From a virus: a DNA stretch of 64,000 nucleotides. This document shows positions 23,649-32,408 of the stretch, piece by piece. The position numbers and the translations under genes are program-made. The stretch lies in IMG/VR virus record IMGVR_UViG_3300043411_002995, positions 1-64,000 of that record; one strand, given 5' to 3'. The stretch's first letter is position 1, and every line of letters starts with the position of its first letter. The notes beneath the pieces are model-generated. The model was not told the origin of the DNA, did no database searches, and saw only the letters and a program-made list of their open reading frames with translations.

Positions 23649-24300
23649 GCGCCCGGTGCTGTTCTCGGGCGAGATGGTCCAGGCGATCCGCGCCGGCCGG
23701 AAGACGCAGACGCGGCGGGTGATGAAGCCGCAGCCCAAGGGAGTAGTGGGCAAGACCTGGCCGGACCCCGACAGCTGGGCCTGGCCCAGCTCGCTCGCGC
23801 GGACGATGGTCGACATCAACGAGGCCCGCAGCCTCAGCCCGTACGGGTGCCGCGGCGACCGCCTGTGGGTGCGCGAGACCTTCGCGCTGCTCTGGCCGGG
23901 CGAGGGCCCGCCGGAGAACGCCCAGGAGAACCGGGTGGAGTACCGGGCGGACGGGGACCCGAGCCGGTTCCCGGGGGAGTGGCCCCCGGAGTCGGCCAAG
24001 GATGCGGAGCGGCCGCGGTGGCGCCCCGGCATCTTCATGCCGCGCCGGGCCTCACGGATCGTGCTCGAGGTGACCCGGGTTCGGATCGAGCAGGTCCAGG
24101 AGATCAGCGAGCAGGACGCGGCCGCCGAGGGGGTGCGGCCGCTGCAGATGGACAGGGGGAGCTACTTGCCGAGCTTCGAGGGGCTGTGGGATACGATCAA
24201 CGCGCCGCGCGGGTACGGATGGAGCACGAACCCCTGGGTGTTCGTGATCGAGTACCGAGTGATCCAGGGCCTTGCGCCCGCCGCGTCACACTCCGTATGA
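23626..24300 (+). CDS. ASCH-like phage protein
   Basis: A 224-aa protein. The N-terminal PVLFSGEMVQAIRAGRKTQTRRVMKPQP is the hallmark of a widespread phage family related to ASCH (PUA-like) domains, with GDRLWVRETF and a C-terminal PWVFVIEY as the other conserved points. ASCH domains are thought to bind RNA or modified nucleotides; the exact role in phages is unknown. About 75 residues between the motifs are variable. Confidence 0.75.
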   Translation: MAAAARAERPVLFSGEMVQAIRAGRKTQTRRVMKPQPKGVVGKTWPDPDSWAWPSSLARTMVDINEARSLSPYGCRGDRLWVRETFALLWPGEGPPENAQENRVEYRADGDPSRFPGEWPPESAKDAERPRWRPGIFMPRRASRIVLEVTRVRIEQVQEISEQDAAAEGVRPLQMDRGSYLPSFEGLWDTINAPRGYGWSTNPWVFVIEYRVIQGLAPAASHSV

Positions 24301-24301
24301 T
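24272..24301 (+). promoter_or_regulatory. Sigma70-like promoter
   Basis: -35 TTGCGC (24272-24277), 18-base spacer, -10 TATGAT (24296-24301, one mismatch to consensus). It lies in the end of the ASCH-like gene. Start of transcription near 24308 gives a leader of about 50 bases before the gene at 24357, whose product has a winged-helix look. Confidence 0.5.
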
Positions 24302-24356
24302 GCGATCACACCAGGCAAGCCCGGGCGTACCCGCGCCCAAGCTACCGGAGAAAACC

Positions 24357-24803
24357 ATGGACACGGACAGCGAGACCAACACCATCGACACGACCGCCGC
24401 GCCCGCGGTGGTCCCCACCAAGCCGGCCAAGGCGAAGAAGGCCGCGCCGGCGCGCAAGCCGAAGGCGAAGTCCGCGGAGCGGCCGCGCGGCCGCACGGAG
24501 CTCGTCTTCGACGAGATGACGGCGCACGAGCAGGCTCTGCTGCGGGCGCTCTACACGCCGTCGGGCCCGCGCGTGGCGAAGGCCATCCACGAGCTGCAGG
24601 ACCAGCTCTGGCCGAAGAAGAAGAAGGCGACGGGGACGTCGCTGGTCCGCAACACGCTGCGGCGACTGGTCAAGTTCGGCTGGGTCGAGCTGGCGACGCC
24701 GACGAAGGCCGAGGTCGCCGCGCACAAGAAGGCGAAGAGCGGGCGGCTCTACTCGAAGTACCTGGTGACCGAGAAGGGCCGGAAGCGCGGCATCAAGGAC
24801 TAG
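24357..24803 (+). CDS. Winged-helix-like DNA-binding protein
   Basis: A 148-aa protein. Residues 1-48 are a disordered, Lys/Ala/Pro-rich basic tail. Residues 55-148 read as a winged helix: helices around EMTAHEQALLRALY and a recognition-like LVRNTLRRLVKFGWVEL, then a wing and a basic end. It has its own promoter, so it could be a regulator or a nucleoid-type protein. The target is unknown. Confidence 0.6.
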   Translation: MDTDSETNTIDTTAAPAVVPTKPAKAKKAAPARKPKAKSAERPRGRTELVFDEMTAHEQALLRALYTPSGPRVAKAIHELQDQLWPKKKKATGTSLVRNTLRRLVKFGWVELATPTKAEVAAHKKAKSGRLYSKYLVTEKGRKRGIKD

Positions 24804-24806
24804 CCC

Positions 24807-26615
24807 GTGGCCGCCCAGATCTTGCTCGCCGCAGACTTCGGTCTGCCGGCGAGGGCCGTGACCGAGTCCCTGGCGGTCCTCGGCCGCAAGGGCGGGGGCA
24901 AGACCAACACCGGGGGCGTGCTGTTCGAGCAGATGCACATGATCGGCGCGCAGTGCGTGGCGCTGGACCCGGTCGGCAACTGGTGGGGACTTCGGCTCTC
25001 CGCCAGCGGCAAGCGCAAGGGGCTCGACATTCCCGTGTTCGGCGGGGTGCACGGCGACGTGCCGCTCACGCCGACGTCGGGGAAGCTGATCGCCCAGCTG
25101 GTGGTCGACCGGCGGGTGAGCTGCGTCATCGACCTGATGACCTTCAAGCCGGAGCAGCGGCGGCTGTTCGCCGCGGACTTCGCCGAGGAGTTGTTCGAGC
25201 TCAAGAAGACCCACCGCTCGCCGCTCCACCTGTTCGTGGAGGAGGCGCGCAAGTTCATCCCGCAGCTGTCGAAGAGCAAGCTCGACCTGCGGATGGCGGA
25301 CGCGTTCGACGACATCGTGCGGCTGGGCCGGAACTACGGCCTGGGCGTGTCGCTGCTCGACCAGCGGCCGCAGTCCGTCAACAAGGAGGTGCTGTCGCAG
25401 ACCGAGATCCTCATCGTGCACCAGCTGACCGAGACCCACGGCCGGAAGGCCATCGAGGACTGGGTGCGGTCGAAGACGACCAAGGGGGGCGAGCAGCTCG
25501 CGGACCTGGACCAGCTCGAGGTGGGGGAGGCCTTCGTGTGGAGCCCGGGCCTGCTGCGCACCTTCGCCCGGGTGCGCGTGCAGAAGAAGCAGACCTACGA
25601 CGCGTCGGCGACGCCCGAGCTCGGCAGCGGGCAGGAGGACGTCGCTCCGCGGCCGCTGGACGCCACCGACCTGACCCGCCTCGAGGCGGCCATGACGGAG
25701 GTTGTGGCGGAGGCGGCTGCCACGGACCCGACGAAGCTGCGCCAGGAGGTGCAGCGGTTGCGCGCTCAGGTCGCGACCCTCGAGGTCCGCGCGCCGGCGC
25801 CGGCCCCGCCGGCGAAGGAAGTGCGCGTCGCGGTGATGGGGCCCGAGGACTGGGAGCGGCTGGATAAGTACGTGGAACGATTGGACAAGGAGGTGAAACT
25901 GCTCGACCAGCAGCGCGACAAGCTGGCGCAGGCCCAGCAAGTGGTGACGACCGAGCTCGGGAACATCAAGACGCTGATCATGCAGGCCGCGGCCACCGCG
26001 ACCTCAAGCCGGGGAACGTCATCCACCGCGACGTCAAGCCCGACAACCACCGCCTCGAGGCCGACGGGCAGCCTCAAGGTGGTCTACACCGACAAGCCCA
26101 CCCAGCGGGTCCAGGCCGCCGGCGCCGCCGGTGTGGCGCTGACCGGGCCCGAGCAGCGCGTCCTCGAGGCGCTGGCCTGGCAGGCCGCGATCGGCATCCA
26201 CGAGGCCGACTCCACCACCACCGCCTTCCTCGCCGGCTACAAGGTGGGCGGCGCCTACAACAACGTGCGGGGCAAGCTCCGGTCCGCCGGCCTGGTCGAC
26301 TACCCGACGCCGGGGACCCTCAAGCTGACCCTCGCCGGCGCCGCGGCCGCGCCGGCGGTCCTCGCCCCGCTGACCACGGCGGCTCTGCACGAGCACGTGA
26401 TGGCCCGCCTCGAGGGGCCCCACCGCCGACTGCTGGCCCCACTTCTCGAGGCCTACCCCGAGAGCCTGACCACCACCGAGCTCGCGGCCGCGTCGGGCTA
26501 CGAGATCGGCGGCGCCTTCAACAACGCCCGGGGCCGGCTGCGGTCCATGGGACTTGCCGACTACCCCACGACCGGCTCGGTTCGCGCGACCGACCGGCTC
26601 TTCCTGAAGAGGTGA
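24807..26615 (+). CDS. HerA/FtsK-like ATPase with tandem C-terminal repeats
   Basis: A 602-aa P-loop ATPase from GTG 24807. Walker A GRKGGGKT (26-33), Walker B HLFVEEAR (141-148), and DPVGNWW and LLDQRPQSVNKEVL segments match the HerA/VirB4-like family that moves DNA or assists end resection. Residues 300-420 form a coiled coil and a Ser/Thr-rich linker. The last 150 residues hold two related winged-helix-like repeats, each with a GYxxGGA[YF]NNxRG[KR]LRS core, joined by an Ala-rich stretch. No NurA partner is next to it. Confidence 0.75.
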   Translation: MAAQILLAADFGLPARAVTESLAVLGRKGGGKTNTGGVLFEQMHMIGAQCVALDPVGNWWGLRLSASGKRKGLDIPVFGGVHGDVPLTPTSGKLIAQLVVDRRVSCVIDLMTFKPEQRRLFAADFAEELFELKKTHRSPLHLFVEEARKFIPQLSKSKLDLRMADAFDDIVRLGRNYGLGVSLLDQRPQSVNKEVLSQTEILIVHQLTETHGRKAIEDWVRSKTTKGGEQLADLDQLEVGEAFVWSPGLLRTFARVRVQKKQTYDASATPELGSGQEDVAPRPLDATDLTRLEAAMTEVVAEAAATDPTKLRQEVQRLRAQVATLEVRAPAPAPPAKEVRVAVMGPEDWERLDKYVERLDKEVKLLDQQRDKLAQAQQVVTTELGNIKTLIMQAAATATSSRGTSSTATSSPTTTASRPTGSLKVVYTDKPTQRVQAAGAAGVALTGPEQRVLEALAWQAAIGIHEADSTTTAFLAGYKVGGAYNNVRGKLRSAGLVDYPTPGTLKLTLAGAAAAPAVLAPLTTAALHEHVMARLEGPHRRLLAPLLEAYPESLTTTELAAASGYEIGGAFNNARGRLRSMGLADYPTTGSVRATDRLFLKR

Positions 26616-26617
26616 CG

Positions 26618-27262
26618 ATGCTGTTCAAGGAGATCGACGTGTTCCTGTGGGAGCACGACATGTTCGACGTGCTCAACAGCCTGCTCCAGGCGGTCGAGAA
26701 GGAGACCACCTTCCTCGCGGAGCTGCGGGGCGTGTCCCACGCGCCCAAGATGATGACCGATGAGGCTCAGGACCTCTACGCCGAGGACATCACCCGCGCG
26801 ATGGTCGACGGCGACTACCTCAACCCGCGGAGCGTGCTGTCGCACCGCGATCGCTACATGACGGCGTGGGCGGTCGCCCAGATCATCGTGGCCAAGCAGC
26901 GCGAGCTCGCGCCCGAGGAGGAGGAGACCGACGCGACGACCACCTTCGTGAAGCTGTGCCAGGCCAACGCGGAGCTGGGGGTCAAGACCGTCGAGGTCCT
27001 GCAGAAGATCGACGAGCGGGATCTGATCATCGAGCACCTGCGAGAGGGGCAGCGCGACGCCGCCACGCTGGCGGCGCACATCGTCTGGATGGCGAACACC
27101 GTCCACCAGGCCTACCACCAGACCAATCCCAGCGACCCGTTCGGTGCGCCGTCGTCGCTGACCTGGCAGGAGTGCACGAAGGGCACGTGCGGCTCGATCG
27201 AGCACATCCTGGCCCAGGCCGGGTACGACAAGGCGCTGCAGCCGATCCCGCGGAGGTCGTGA
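26618..27262 (+). CDS. Phage helical protein, unknown function
   Basis: A 214-aa acidic, largely helical protein (FLWEHDMFDVLNSLLQAVEKE). ATG 26618 is preceded by AGAGG; a GTG two codons earlier is an alternative. It follows the HerA-like ATPase and overlaps the next gene by one base. A Cys/Thr-rich segment (ECTKGTCGS) lies near residue 190. Not recognised. Confidence 0.6.
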   Translation: MLFKEIDVFLWEHDMFDVLNSLLQAVEKETTFLAELRGVSHAPKMMTDEAQDLYAEDITRAMVDGDYLNPRSVLSHRDRYMTAWAVAQIIVAKQRELAPEEEETDATTTFVKLCQANAELGVKTVEVLQKIDERDLIIEHLREGQRDAATLAAHIVWMANTVHQAYHQTNPSDPFGAPSSLTWQECTKGTCGSIEHILAQAGYDKALQPIPRRS

Positions 27263-28590
27263 TGGACATCCAAGATCAGATGAAGGCGCGGCTCGCCGCG
27301 TACAGCGAGTTCCTCACCAAGCTCTCGCACAATGGGGTGGTGACCGACCTCGAGGCCGAGCAGCTGCGGCGCCTCGCCACCTTCCTCGCTCCGGTCGAGG
27401 TCGAGGCCGAGCCCGAGAACGAGGACACCCAGGGCCTCAACCGCTGGTCGGTTCGTGACTGGGCCAAACGGCCGCGGCAGACCGGAATGGAGCAGCAGAA
27501 CGAGAAGGTGGTGCTCGAGCTCCTCAACCTGTTCGCCGGGTACGAGATCCCCTTCTACATCCGCGACAAGCACGGCGAGAAGACCGGGCGGGAGTACTCG
27601 ACGCCCGAGCGGCTCGCCATGCTCAGGAAGAAGTTCGACGACCTGGCCGTGGTCGCGAAGGACGCGAACAAGCGCGCCGCCGAGACGCAGGCGCTGATCG
27701 ACCAGCACCGGGTAGCCCACGCGGCCGCGCTGGCCGAGCTCGGCACCCAACTCGGCGCCTCTGACGAGATCAACACAGCAGTCGCGCGGGCGCGCGTCAT
27801 CCTCACGAACGTCGAGCGCGCCGACGATCCGGTGCAGTACGGGGAGCCGGACGACCGCGGGGTGCGCATGGTGACGATCGACGCTCGCGGCGTGGTGCTG
27901 CGGCTGTGCATGCAGCGCATCGTCCACGACCTGACGCCGGACCAGAAGATCTGCGACACGTGCCTGGGTCTCGGGCTGATCAAGTGCGGTTCGAGGTACG
28001 CGCACGGTGAGCGCAAGCCGTACGAGGACGCCTACCCCTACCAGCAGCAGTGGCTCCGGAATTGCCCGGACTGCTACATGGGCGTGGCGTACCTGTGCCC
28101 GCTCTGCCGGGCGGTGATCCCGCGTGGCCGCACGGCGTGCGAGTGCAGGGCGGCCCGGGACGCGCGGGCGCTGGCCGACTACGAGAAGGAGATGAAGCGG
28201 CGGGAGACGCTGCCGCGGATCTTGCTCAACGCCTACGAGCACCCGGTGGTGTGGTGCGACGACACGGACACGTTCGTCAACGTCGATCACATCCACGGTC
28301 ACCTCGAGGAGCACCCCGACGCGACGTTCTTCGCCTGCGAGCCGAGCGCCCAGCTGACGAAGCCCGAGGCCTGGGAGATCATCGAGAGGCTGTGCGATGA
28401 CGCGATGGCGGAGGTCGACCCCGAGGACAGCGATGCCGTCCTCGACGTCGTGAAGGAGGGGGCGGCCGAACTCGACGCGTTCCTCGAGGTGTGGGCCAAG
28501 AAGTACGTCACGGCCCGGGACCTGTACTACCCCAACATGAAGCTGATCGTGGAGGTTGTCCGTGGAGAGTCCGACGACGCACCAGTGTGA
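27262..28590 (+). CDS. Coiled-coil protein with zinc-ribbon cluster
   Basis: A 442-aa protein. Residues 1-200 are charged helices, part coiled coil. Residues 230-295 hold CDTCLGLGLIKCG, CPDC, CPLC and CEC, a row of Cys pairs like the zinc-binding domains of DnaJ-type proteins. The C-terminal 130 residues are acidic and helical. It may be a scaffold between nucleic acid and protein partners; no enzyme motif. Possibly co-transcribed with 26618-27262. Confidence 0.6.
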   Translation: MDIQDQMKARLAAYSEFLTKLSHNGVVTDLEAEQLRRLATFLAPVEVEAEPENEDTQGLNRWSVRDWAKRPRQTGMEQQNEKVVLELLNLFAGYEIPFYIRDKHGEKTGREYSTPERLAMLRKKFDDLAVVAKDANKRAAETQALIDQHRVAHAAALAELGTQLGASDEINTAVARARVILTNVERADDPVQYGEPDDRGVRMVTIDARGVVLRLCMQRIVHDLTPDQKICDTCLGLGLIKCGSRYAHGERKPYEDAYPYQQQWLRNCPDCYMGVAYLCPLCRAVIPRGRTACECRAARDARALADYEKEMKRRETLPRILLNAYEHPVVWCDDTDTFVNVDHIHGHLEEHPDATFFACEPSAQLTKPEAWEIIERLCDDAMAEVDPEDSDAVLDVVKEGAAELDAFLEVWAKKYVTARDLYYPNMKLIVEVVRGESDDAPV

Positions 28591-28978
28591 GTACTGCGGG
28601 ATCACCATCCCCGTGGAGCGCTTCCACGCCGAGCCCAAGGCCTGCATCAACGCCCTGCGCAAGGCGCTGCTCCGCCAGCGCCAGATCGCCGAGCACCTGT
28701 CCTACGAGATCTCGGTCCGCTACCTGGCCGTCCTCGAGGAGCTGGCGCAGAACCCTGGCGACCAGGTCGGCTTCTTCACCATCGGGCCGGACGGGACCAA
28801 GGTCCGACACGCGCCGCAGCAGGTCGCCGGCATCTTCGCGGCGATCTTGATGCGCTACCGGGTGTCGTGCGACTGGACGCCGTTGCACGACGCCAAGCGG
28901 CGGATCGAGGAGCTCGAGGCGGAGAACGCCGAACTCAGGCGGCGCGCAGCTCCTCCACCCGATCCTGCTGGTTCGTGA
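28562..28978 (+). CDS. Zinc-finger/coiled-coil protein, last plus-strand early gene
   Basis: A 138-aa protein from GTG 28562, with GGAGG (28551-28555) six bases upstream. CEYCGITIPVERFHAEPKAC fits a CCHC-type zinc site. The middle is alpha/beta and the end is a Glu/Arg coiled coil. Its last 44 bases overlap, tail to tail, the minus-strand gene ending at 28935. Confidence 0.65.
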   Translation: MESPTTHQCEYCGITIPVERFHAEPKACINALRKALLRQRQIAEHLSYEISVRYLAVLEELAQNPGDQVGFFTIGPDGTKVRHAPQQVAGIFAAILMRYRVSCDWTPLHDAKRRIEELEAENAELRRRAAPPPDPAGS

Positions 28979-29528
28979 TCTCGCCGGCGTTGATGCGGCG
29001 CTGGGTCTCCATGGCCCAGGCGTAGGCGGCGCGCCGGCGCCACATGAAGATGTAGGCGGCGCCGCCGAAGACCTCCGCCAGCCAGACGGCGTTGCGCTCC
29101 ATCTGGTGGTCGGAGATCTTGCCGTACAGCTCGAACTGGACGAGCAGGGTCTGCGTGTAGCCGGCGCGCTCGAAGCGCGCGCGCAGCGTCCACAGGATGG
29201 GCAGGATGAGCAGGTAGCTCAGCCCGAAGAGGACGTGGTTCACGGGCCACAGCCGGCGGCCGAGGGGCCAGCAGTGCGCCTGGGCGACGTGGACCTTCTC
29301 GTGACGCAGGATGGCGTACTTGCCGTCGTTGCTGTGGTCGTCCCACGCGTCGCTGACGTAGACCGTGGAGCCGACCGTGGTGGTGACGGCGGACGCGTTC
29401 TGGCCGGTCAGCTTGCTGAGCAGCCAGAAGACCGGCCGCAGCCATGAGCTGCGGCGGGGCTTGATCGTGAAGCGCGGGAACTCGGCGCGCATCTGGCGCC
29501 GCAGGATCTCGAACCGGTTGACGGACAT
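28935..29528 (-). CDS. Membrane-associated HExxH metallopeptidase-like protein
   Basis: A 197-aa protein transcribed leftward, with AGGAGG seven bases before ATG 29528. LRHEKVHVAQAHCW contains an HExxH zinc-binding motif, and one or two hydrophobic stretches (LFGLSYLLILPILW; VFGGAAYIFMW) suggest membrane contact. The fold resembles small HExxH proteins found in phages of several hosts. The substrate and activity are not known. Its 3' end overlaps the convergent plus-strand gene by 44 bases. Confidence 0.65.
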   Translation of the reverse strand: MSVNRFEILRRQMRAEFPRFTIKPRRSSWLRPVFWLLSKLTGQNASAVTTTVGSTVYVSDAWDDHSNDGKYAILRHEKVHVAQAHCWPLGRRLWPVNHVLFGLSYLLILPILWTLRARFERAGYTQTLLVQFELYGKISDHQMERNAVWLAEVFGGAAYIFMWRRRAAYAWAMETQRRINAGEITNQQDRVEELRAA

Positions 29529-29562
29529 CGTGACCTCCTAGATCGGGCATAAGGGAGGTGAC

Positions 29563-29587
29563 GGCACCCCAGCGATGCCAGGGTGCC
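29563..29587 (-). terminator. Hairpin, possible terminator between minus-strand genes
   Basis: GGCACCC (29563-29569) pairs with GGGTGCC (29581-29587) over an 11-base loop, between the stop at 29615 and the Shine-Dalgarno of the HExxH gene. There is no clear T tract in the leftward direction, so it may reduce rather than stop transcription, or protect mRNA ends. Confidence 0.35.
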
Positions 29588-29614
29588 GATCTGTGATGGG
29601 CCCGATCGTGGAGA

Positions 29615-30016
29615 TCAGGCGCGGACGCCGCCGTAGCCGGGGCGCAGGTTCCAGTCCGGGCTGACCCAGATGAGCTGGCCGCGCTGGCCGGCGGTGGCGA
29701 GCGTCCAGGTGGTGCCGCTGGCCAGGTTGGCCGGGGTGATGACCACGGTGCCGGCGCCGGTCTTGGTGCGGAAGATGACGTTGAGCGTCTCGCCGTTGAT
29801 CGTGCCGTCGGCCAGGGTCATGGCCATGCCGGGCGTGGCCGAGTCGATGATCGCGAAGCCGTCCGTCGGGCTGATCGCCCCGGCGGCGCTGTAGACCGTG
29901 GTCTTCAGCGCGTCGAGGTAGTCGTCGAGGTCATCGAACTTGGTCTTGAGCGCGGTGGCGCGGGACAGCTTGATGGGGACGCGGACTTGAGCGAGCGTGA
30001 GCTTCGTGCGGGCCAT
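29615..30016 (-). CDS. Virion-type protein, short relative of the 742-aa repeat protein
   Basis: A 133-aa protein. Its first 85 residues (FDDLDDYLDALKTTVYSAAG; MAMTLADGTI) align closely with residues 5-80 of the 742-aa protein just upstream. Its last third (VVITPANLASGTTW) matches a segment near residue 260 of that protein. This suggests a compact domain that the larger protein has expanded by inserting repeats. Shine-Dalgarno AAGGAG precedes ATG 30016. Location away from the main virion cluster leaves its structural role uncertain. Confidence 0.6.
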   Translation of the reverse strand: MARTKLTLAQVRVPIKLSRATALKTKFDDLDDYLDALKTTVYSAAGAISPTDGFAIIDSATPGMAMTLADGTINGETLNVIFRTKTGAGTVVITPANLASGTTWTLATAGQRGQLIWVSPDWNLRPGYGGVRA

Positions 30017-30039
30017 GTGGGTCTCCTTCGGAGGTCATG

Positions 30040-30065
30040 GTAGGGACGGCAGGACGCCGCCCTAC
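30040..30065 (-). other. Hairpin between the two related virion-type genes
   Basis: GTAGGG (30040-30045) and CGGC (30047-30050) pair with GCCG (30056-30059) and CCCTAC (30060-30065). It lies after the stop of the 742-aa gene and before the next Shine-Dalgarno. No T tract follows. It may adjust relative expression of the two genes. Confidence 0.35.
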
Positions 30066-30078
30066 GCCCAGGGGTTGA

Positions 30079-32307
30079 TCAGACGACGGGGTCGATGGCG
30101 GTGATGGTCTTGTAGGCCAGCTGCAGGACGCGGACGGGCAGGGTCGCCGCCGCGGTGAGCTGGATCTCGGTGTTGGCCGCCGCGTTGGGCTGGCTCGAGG
30201 CCACCTGGAGCTCGTTGACGTCGGCGCCGACGATCGCGTAGTAGGTGGTGGCCGGCAGCAGGCCGGTGGGCAGCGCCCCGCCGTTGTGCGCCTCGACCCG
30301 GACCGTCGCCTCGTCCGGGATGCCGTGGGCGGTGATGGTGAAGTCGTTGCCGAGGTCGTTGACGTCGGTGGCCGGCAGCCCGCCCGGCTCCCAGAGCTCC
30401 ATCGTGCCCGACCCGTCGTCGTCGAAGGCGACGGCGGTGCCGGCGAGCGCGTTGTCCTCGGACGTCGCCACCTTGAAGATGTCGTCGGTGACCCGGATGA
30501 CCCAGTAGAGGGTGCCGGCGACCAGGTTGAGCGGCAGGTCGCCGCCCTTGAGGACGATCGGACCATCGCCGGTGACGAAGCCGTGCGCGACCGAGGTGAG
30601 GCGGTCGGTCGCGTTGGCCGCGGCGGTGATGGTGTGGGAGTTGGTGCCGGTGGTGTAGAGCACCATCGCCCCCGACCCGTCGTCGTCGAACGTGACCTCG
30701 GTGAGCGCGATCGCGTTGGCGTGGGTGGTCGCCAGCTGGAAGGTGTCCGCACCGGTCTCGATGATCCAGTAGTCGGTCGCCTCGAGCAGGTTGAGCGGCA
30801 GGTCGGCGCCCTTGAGTCGCACGGGGCCATCGCCGGTGGCGAAGCCGTGGCCCACGATCGTGAGCTCCTCGGTGCCGTTGGCCGCGGCGGTGATGGCGGC
30901 GACGGGCGAGATCGAGACCACGCCGACGCCGGGGGTGGTCAGGTTGACGAACGTGTTGGCCAGGGCGTTGCCGTTCGAGGTGGCGACCTGGAGGCGGTCG
31001 TCGTCGATGCGGATGGCGTAGTAGTCGGTGAGCGCCGCCAGCCCGGTCGGGATGGTGGTGGTCGCCGCGACGTAGAACGGGCCGTCGCCGGTGGCGAAGC
31101 CGTGGCCGGGGATGGTGAGGTAGTCGTTCCAGTGGTCGATCGACTCGGCCTCGATCAGTCGGGTGAGGGTGATGGTGCCCGCACCGGCGCTGGTCACGGT
31201 GACGGGGATGAGGCCGGCGGCGTTGTCCGCCGAGCTGGCCAGGAGGAACTTGTCGACGGTGAGCCGGATGATCCAGTACGGGGTGAGCGCCGCCAGCCCG
31301 GTCGGGATGGTGACGGTGGCGTCGATGTAGAACGGGCCGTCGCCGGTCACGAGGCCGTGGCCGACGCTGGTCATCTCACCGCCGACGGTGGCGGTGCCGG
31401 TGCCCTTGGCGGCCCAGGCGGTGCCCGACCAGACGAGGCGGGCGCGGTCGCCCTCGTCGTCGAGGTCGAGGTAGGTGCCGCCGGTGAAGTTGGCGGGCGC
31501 GACACGCGCGCTGCCGTTGGCGGCGGCCACGGTCCGGTAGGCGAGCTCCTGCAGGAAGAGGTCGCCGGTGCCGTTGGCGGTCAGGTTGATCTGGGTGCCG
31601 GCCAGGGCGTCGTTCTCGTCGGCGGCGAGCTGGATCGTGTCGTCGTCGATGCGGATGATCCAGTAGTCGGTGCCCTTCGTCAGGGGCTCGGGCACCGCCA
31701 GGGTCGAGCCGATCTGCACGGGGCCGTCGCCGGTCGCGAAGCCGTGCGTCGCGATGGTGATCTCGTCGGTGCCGTGGACGACGGCGTCGATCGGGCTGAC
31801 TCGGGTGAGGGTGATGGTGCCCGCACCGGCGCTGGTGACGTCGACGGCCGTGCCGGCGTTGGCCAGGAGCCGGGAGGTGGCGAGCTTGATCTGGTAGGCC
31901 GACGCGTCGATGATGTAGTAGTCCGCCTCGGCGTGGAGGCCGCCCGGCAGCTGGTTGGTCGACGACGAGATCCAGAACGGGCCGGCGCCGGTGCCGAGCT
32001 CGTGGTTGTCGATGGTGAGGGTGTCCCCGGCGGGGTCGACGGCCGCGACGGTGGAGCGGTCGCGGAGCTTGAGCAGGATCTGCTCGTTGGCGATCGTGCC
32101 ATCGGCCAGGGTCATGGCCTGGCGCGGCACGCTGGCGTCGATGAGGGCGAGGCTGACGTTGGGGCTGATCGCCCCGGCGGCGGTGTAGACCGCGACGCCG
32201 GCGGCGTCGAGGTAGTCATCGAAGTCGTCGAACTTCGCCTTCAGGATCTGGGCGTTGAGGGCGGCGACGGGGCTGCGGACCTGCTTGACGGTGACCTTGG
32301 TGCGCAT
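30079..32307 (-). CDS. Large repeat-containing virion-type protein
   Basis: A 742-aa protein. After an N-terminal domain shared with the 133-aa neighbour it carries about seven imperfect repeats of roughly 75-90 residues. Each contains a LTIxGHGFATGDGP-type segment, a LPxGLxAxTDYWIIR-type segment, and an FQLATSxxNALAGT-type strand set. The second copy is followed by VAPANFTGGTYLDLDDEG, matching the end of the 133-aa relative. All-beta repeats of this kind occur in phage decoration, fibre and tail proteins. ATG 32307 follows AAAGGA. An upstream GTG (32361) is too close to the promoter. Confidence 0.65.
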   Translation of the reverse strand: MRTKVTVKQVRSPVAALNAQILKAKFDDFDDYLDAAGVAVYTAAGAISPNVSLALIDASVPRQAMTLADGTIANEQILLKLRDRSTVAAVDPAGDTLTIDNHELGTGAGPFWISSSTNQLPGGLHAEADYYIIDASAYQIKLATSRLLANAGTAVDVTSAGAGTITLTRVSPIDAVVHGTDEITIATHGFATGDGPVQIGSTLAVPEPLTKGTDYWIIRIDDDTIQLAADENDALAGTQINLTANGTGDLFLQELAYRTVAAANGSARVAPANFTGGTYLDLDDEGDRARLVWSGTAWAAKGTGTATVGGEMTSVGHGLVTGDGPFYIDATVTIPTGLAALTPYWIIRLTVDKFLLASSADNAAGLIPVTVTSAGAGTITLTRLIEAESIDHWNDYLTIPGHGFATGDGPFYVAATTTIPTGLAALTDYYAIRIDDDRLQVATSNGNALANTFVNLTTPGVGVVSISPVAAITAAANGTEELTIVGHGFATGDGPVRLKGADLPLNLLEATDYWIIETGADTFQLATTHANAIALTEVTFDDDGSGAMVLYTTGTNSHTITAAANATDRLTSVAHGFVTGDGPIVLKGGDLPLNLVAGTLYWVIRVTDDIFKVATSEDNALAGTAVAFDDDGSGTMELWEPGGLPATDVNDLGNDFTITAHGIPDEATVRVEAHNGGALPTGLLPATTYYAIVGADVNELQVASSQPNAAANTEIQLTAAATLPVRVLQLAYKTITAIDPVV

Positions 32308-32361
32308 GGTGTCCTTTCGAGTGTCCACGCGACGGAAGTGATCCGTCGCACCAATGCCCAC

Positions 32362-32390
32362 AGTATCCGTTGGGCGCTGGCATACGTCAA
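32362..32390 (-). promoter_or_regulatory. Sigma70-like promoter for the repeat-protein unit
   Basis: Read leftward: -35 TTGACG (32390-32385), 17-base spacer, -10 GATACT (32367-32362), predicted start near 32355 and a 48-base leader before ATG 32307. The same TTGACGTAT string starts the promoter candidate at 57709. Confidence 0.6.
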
Positions 32391-32408
32391 TCGTACCGGG
32401 AGGGTGAG

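Noticed and set aside
24807-26615. Assignment of the HerA-like ATPase as a large terminase
   Set aside because: Walker A and following motifs fit the HerA/FtsK group, no nuclease domain follows, and it lies in the early block.
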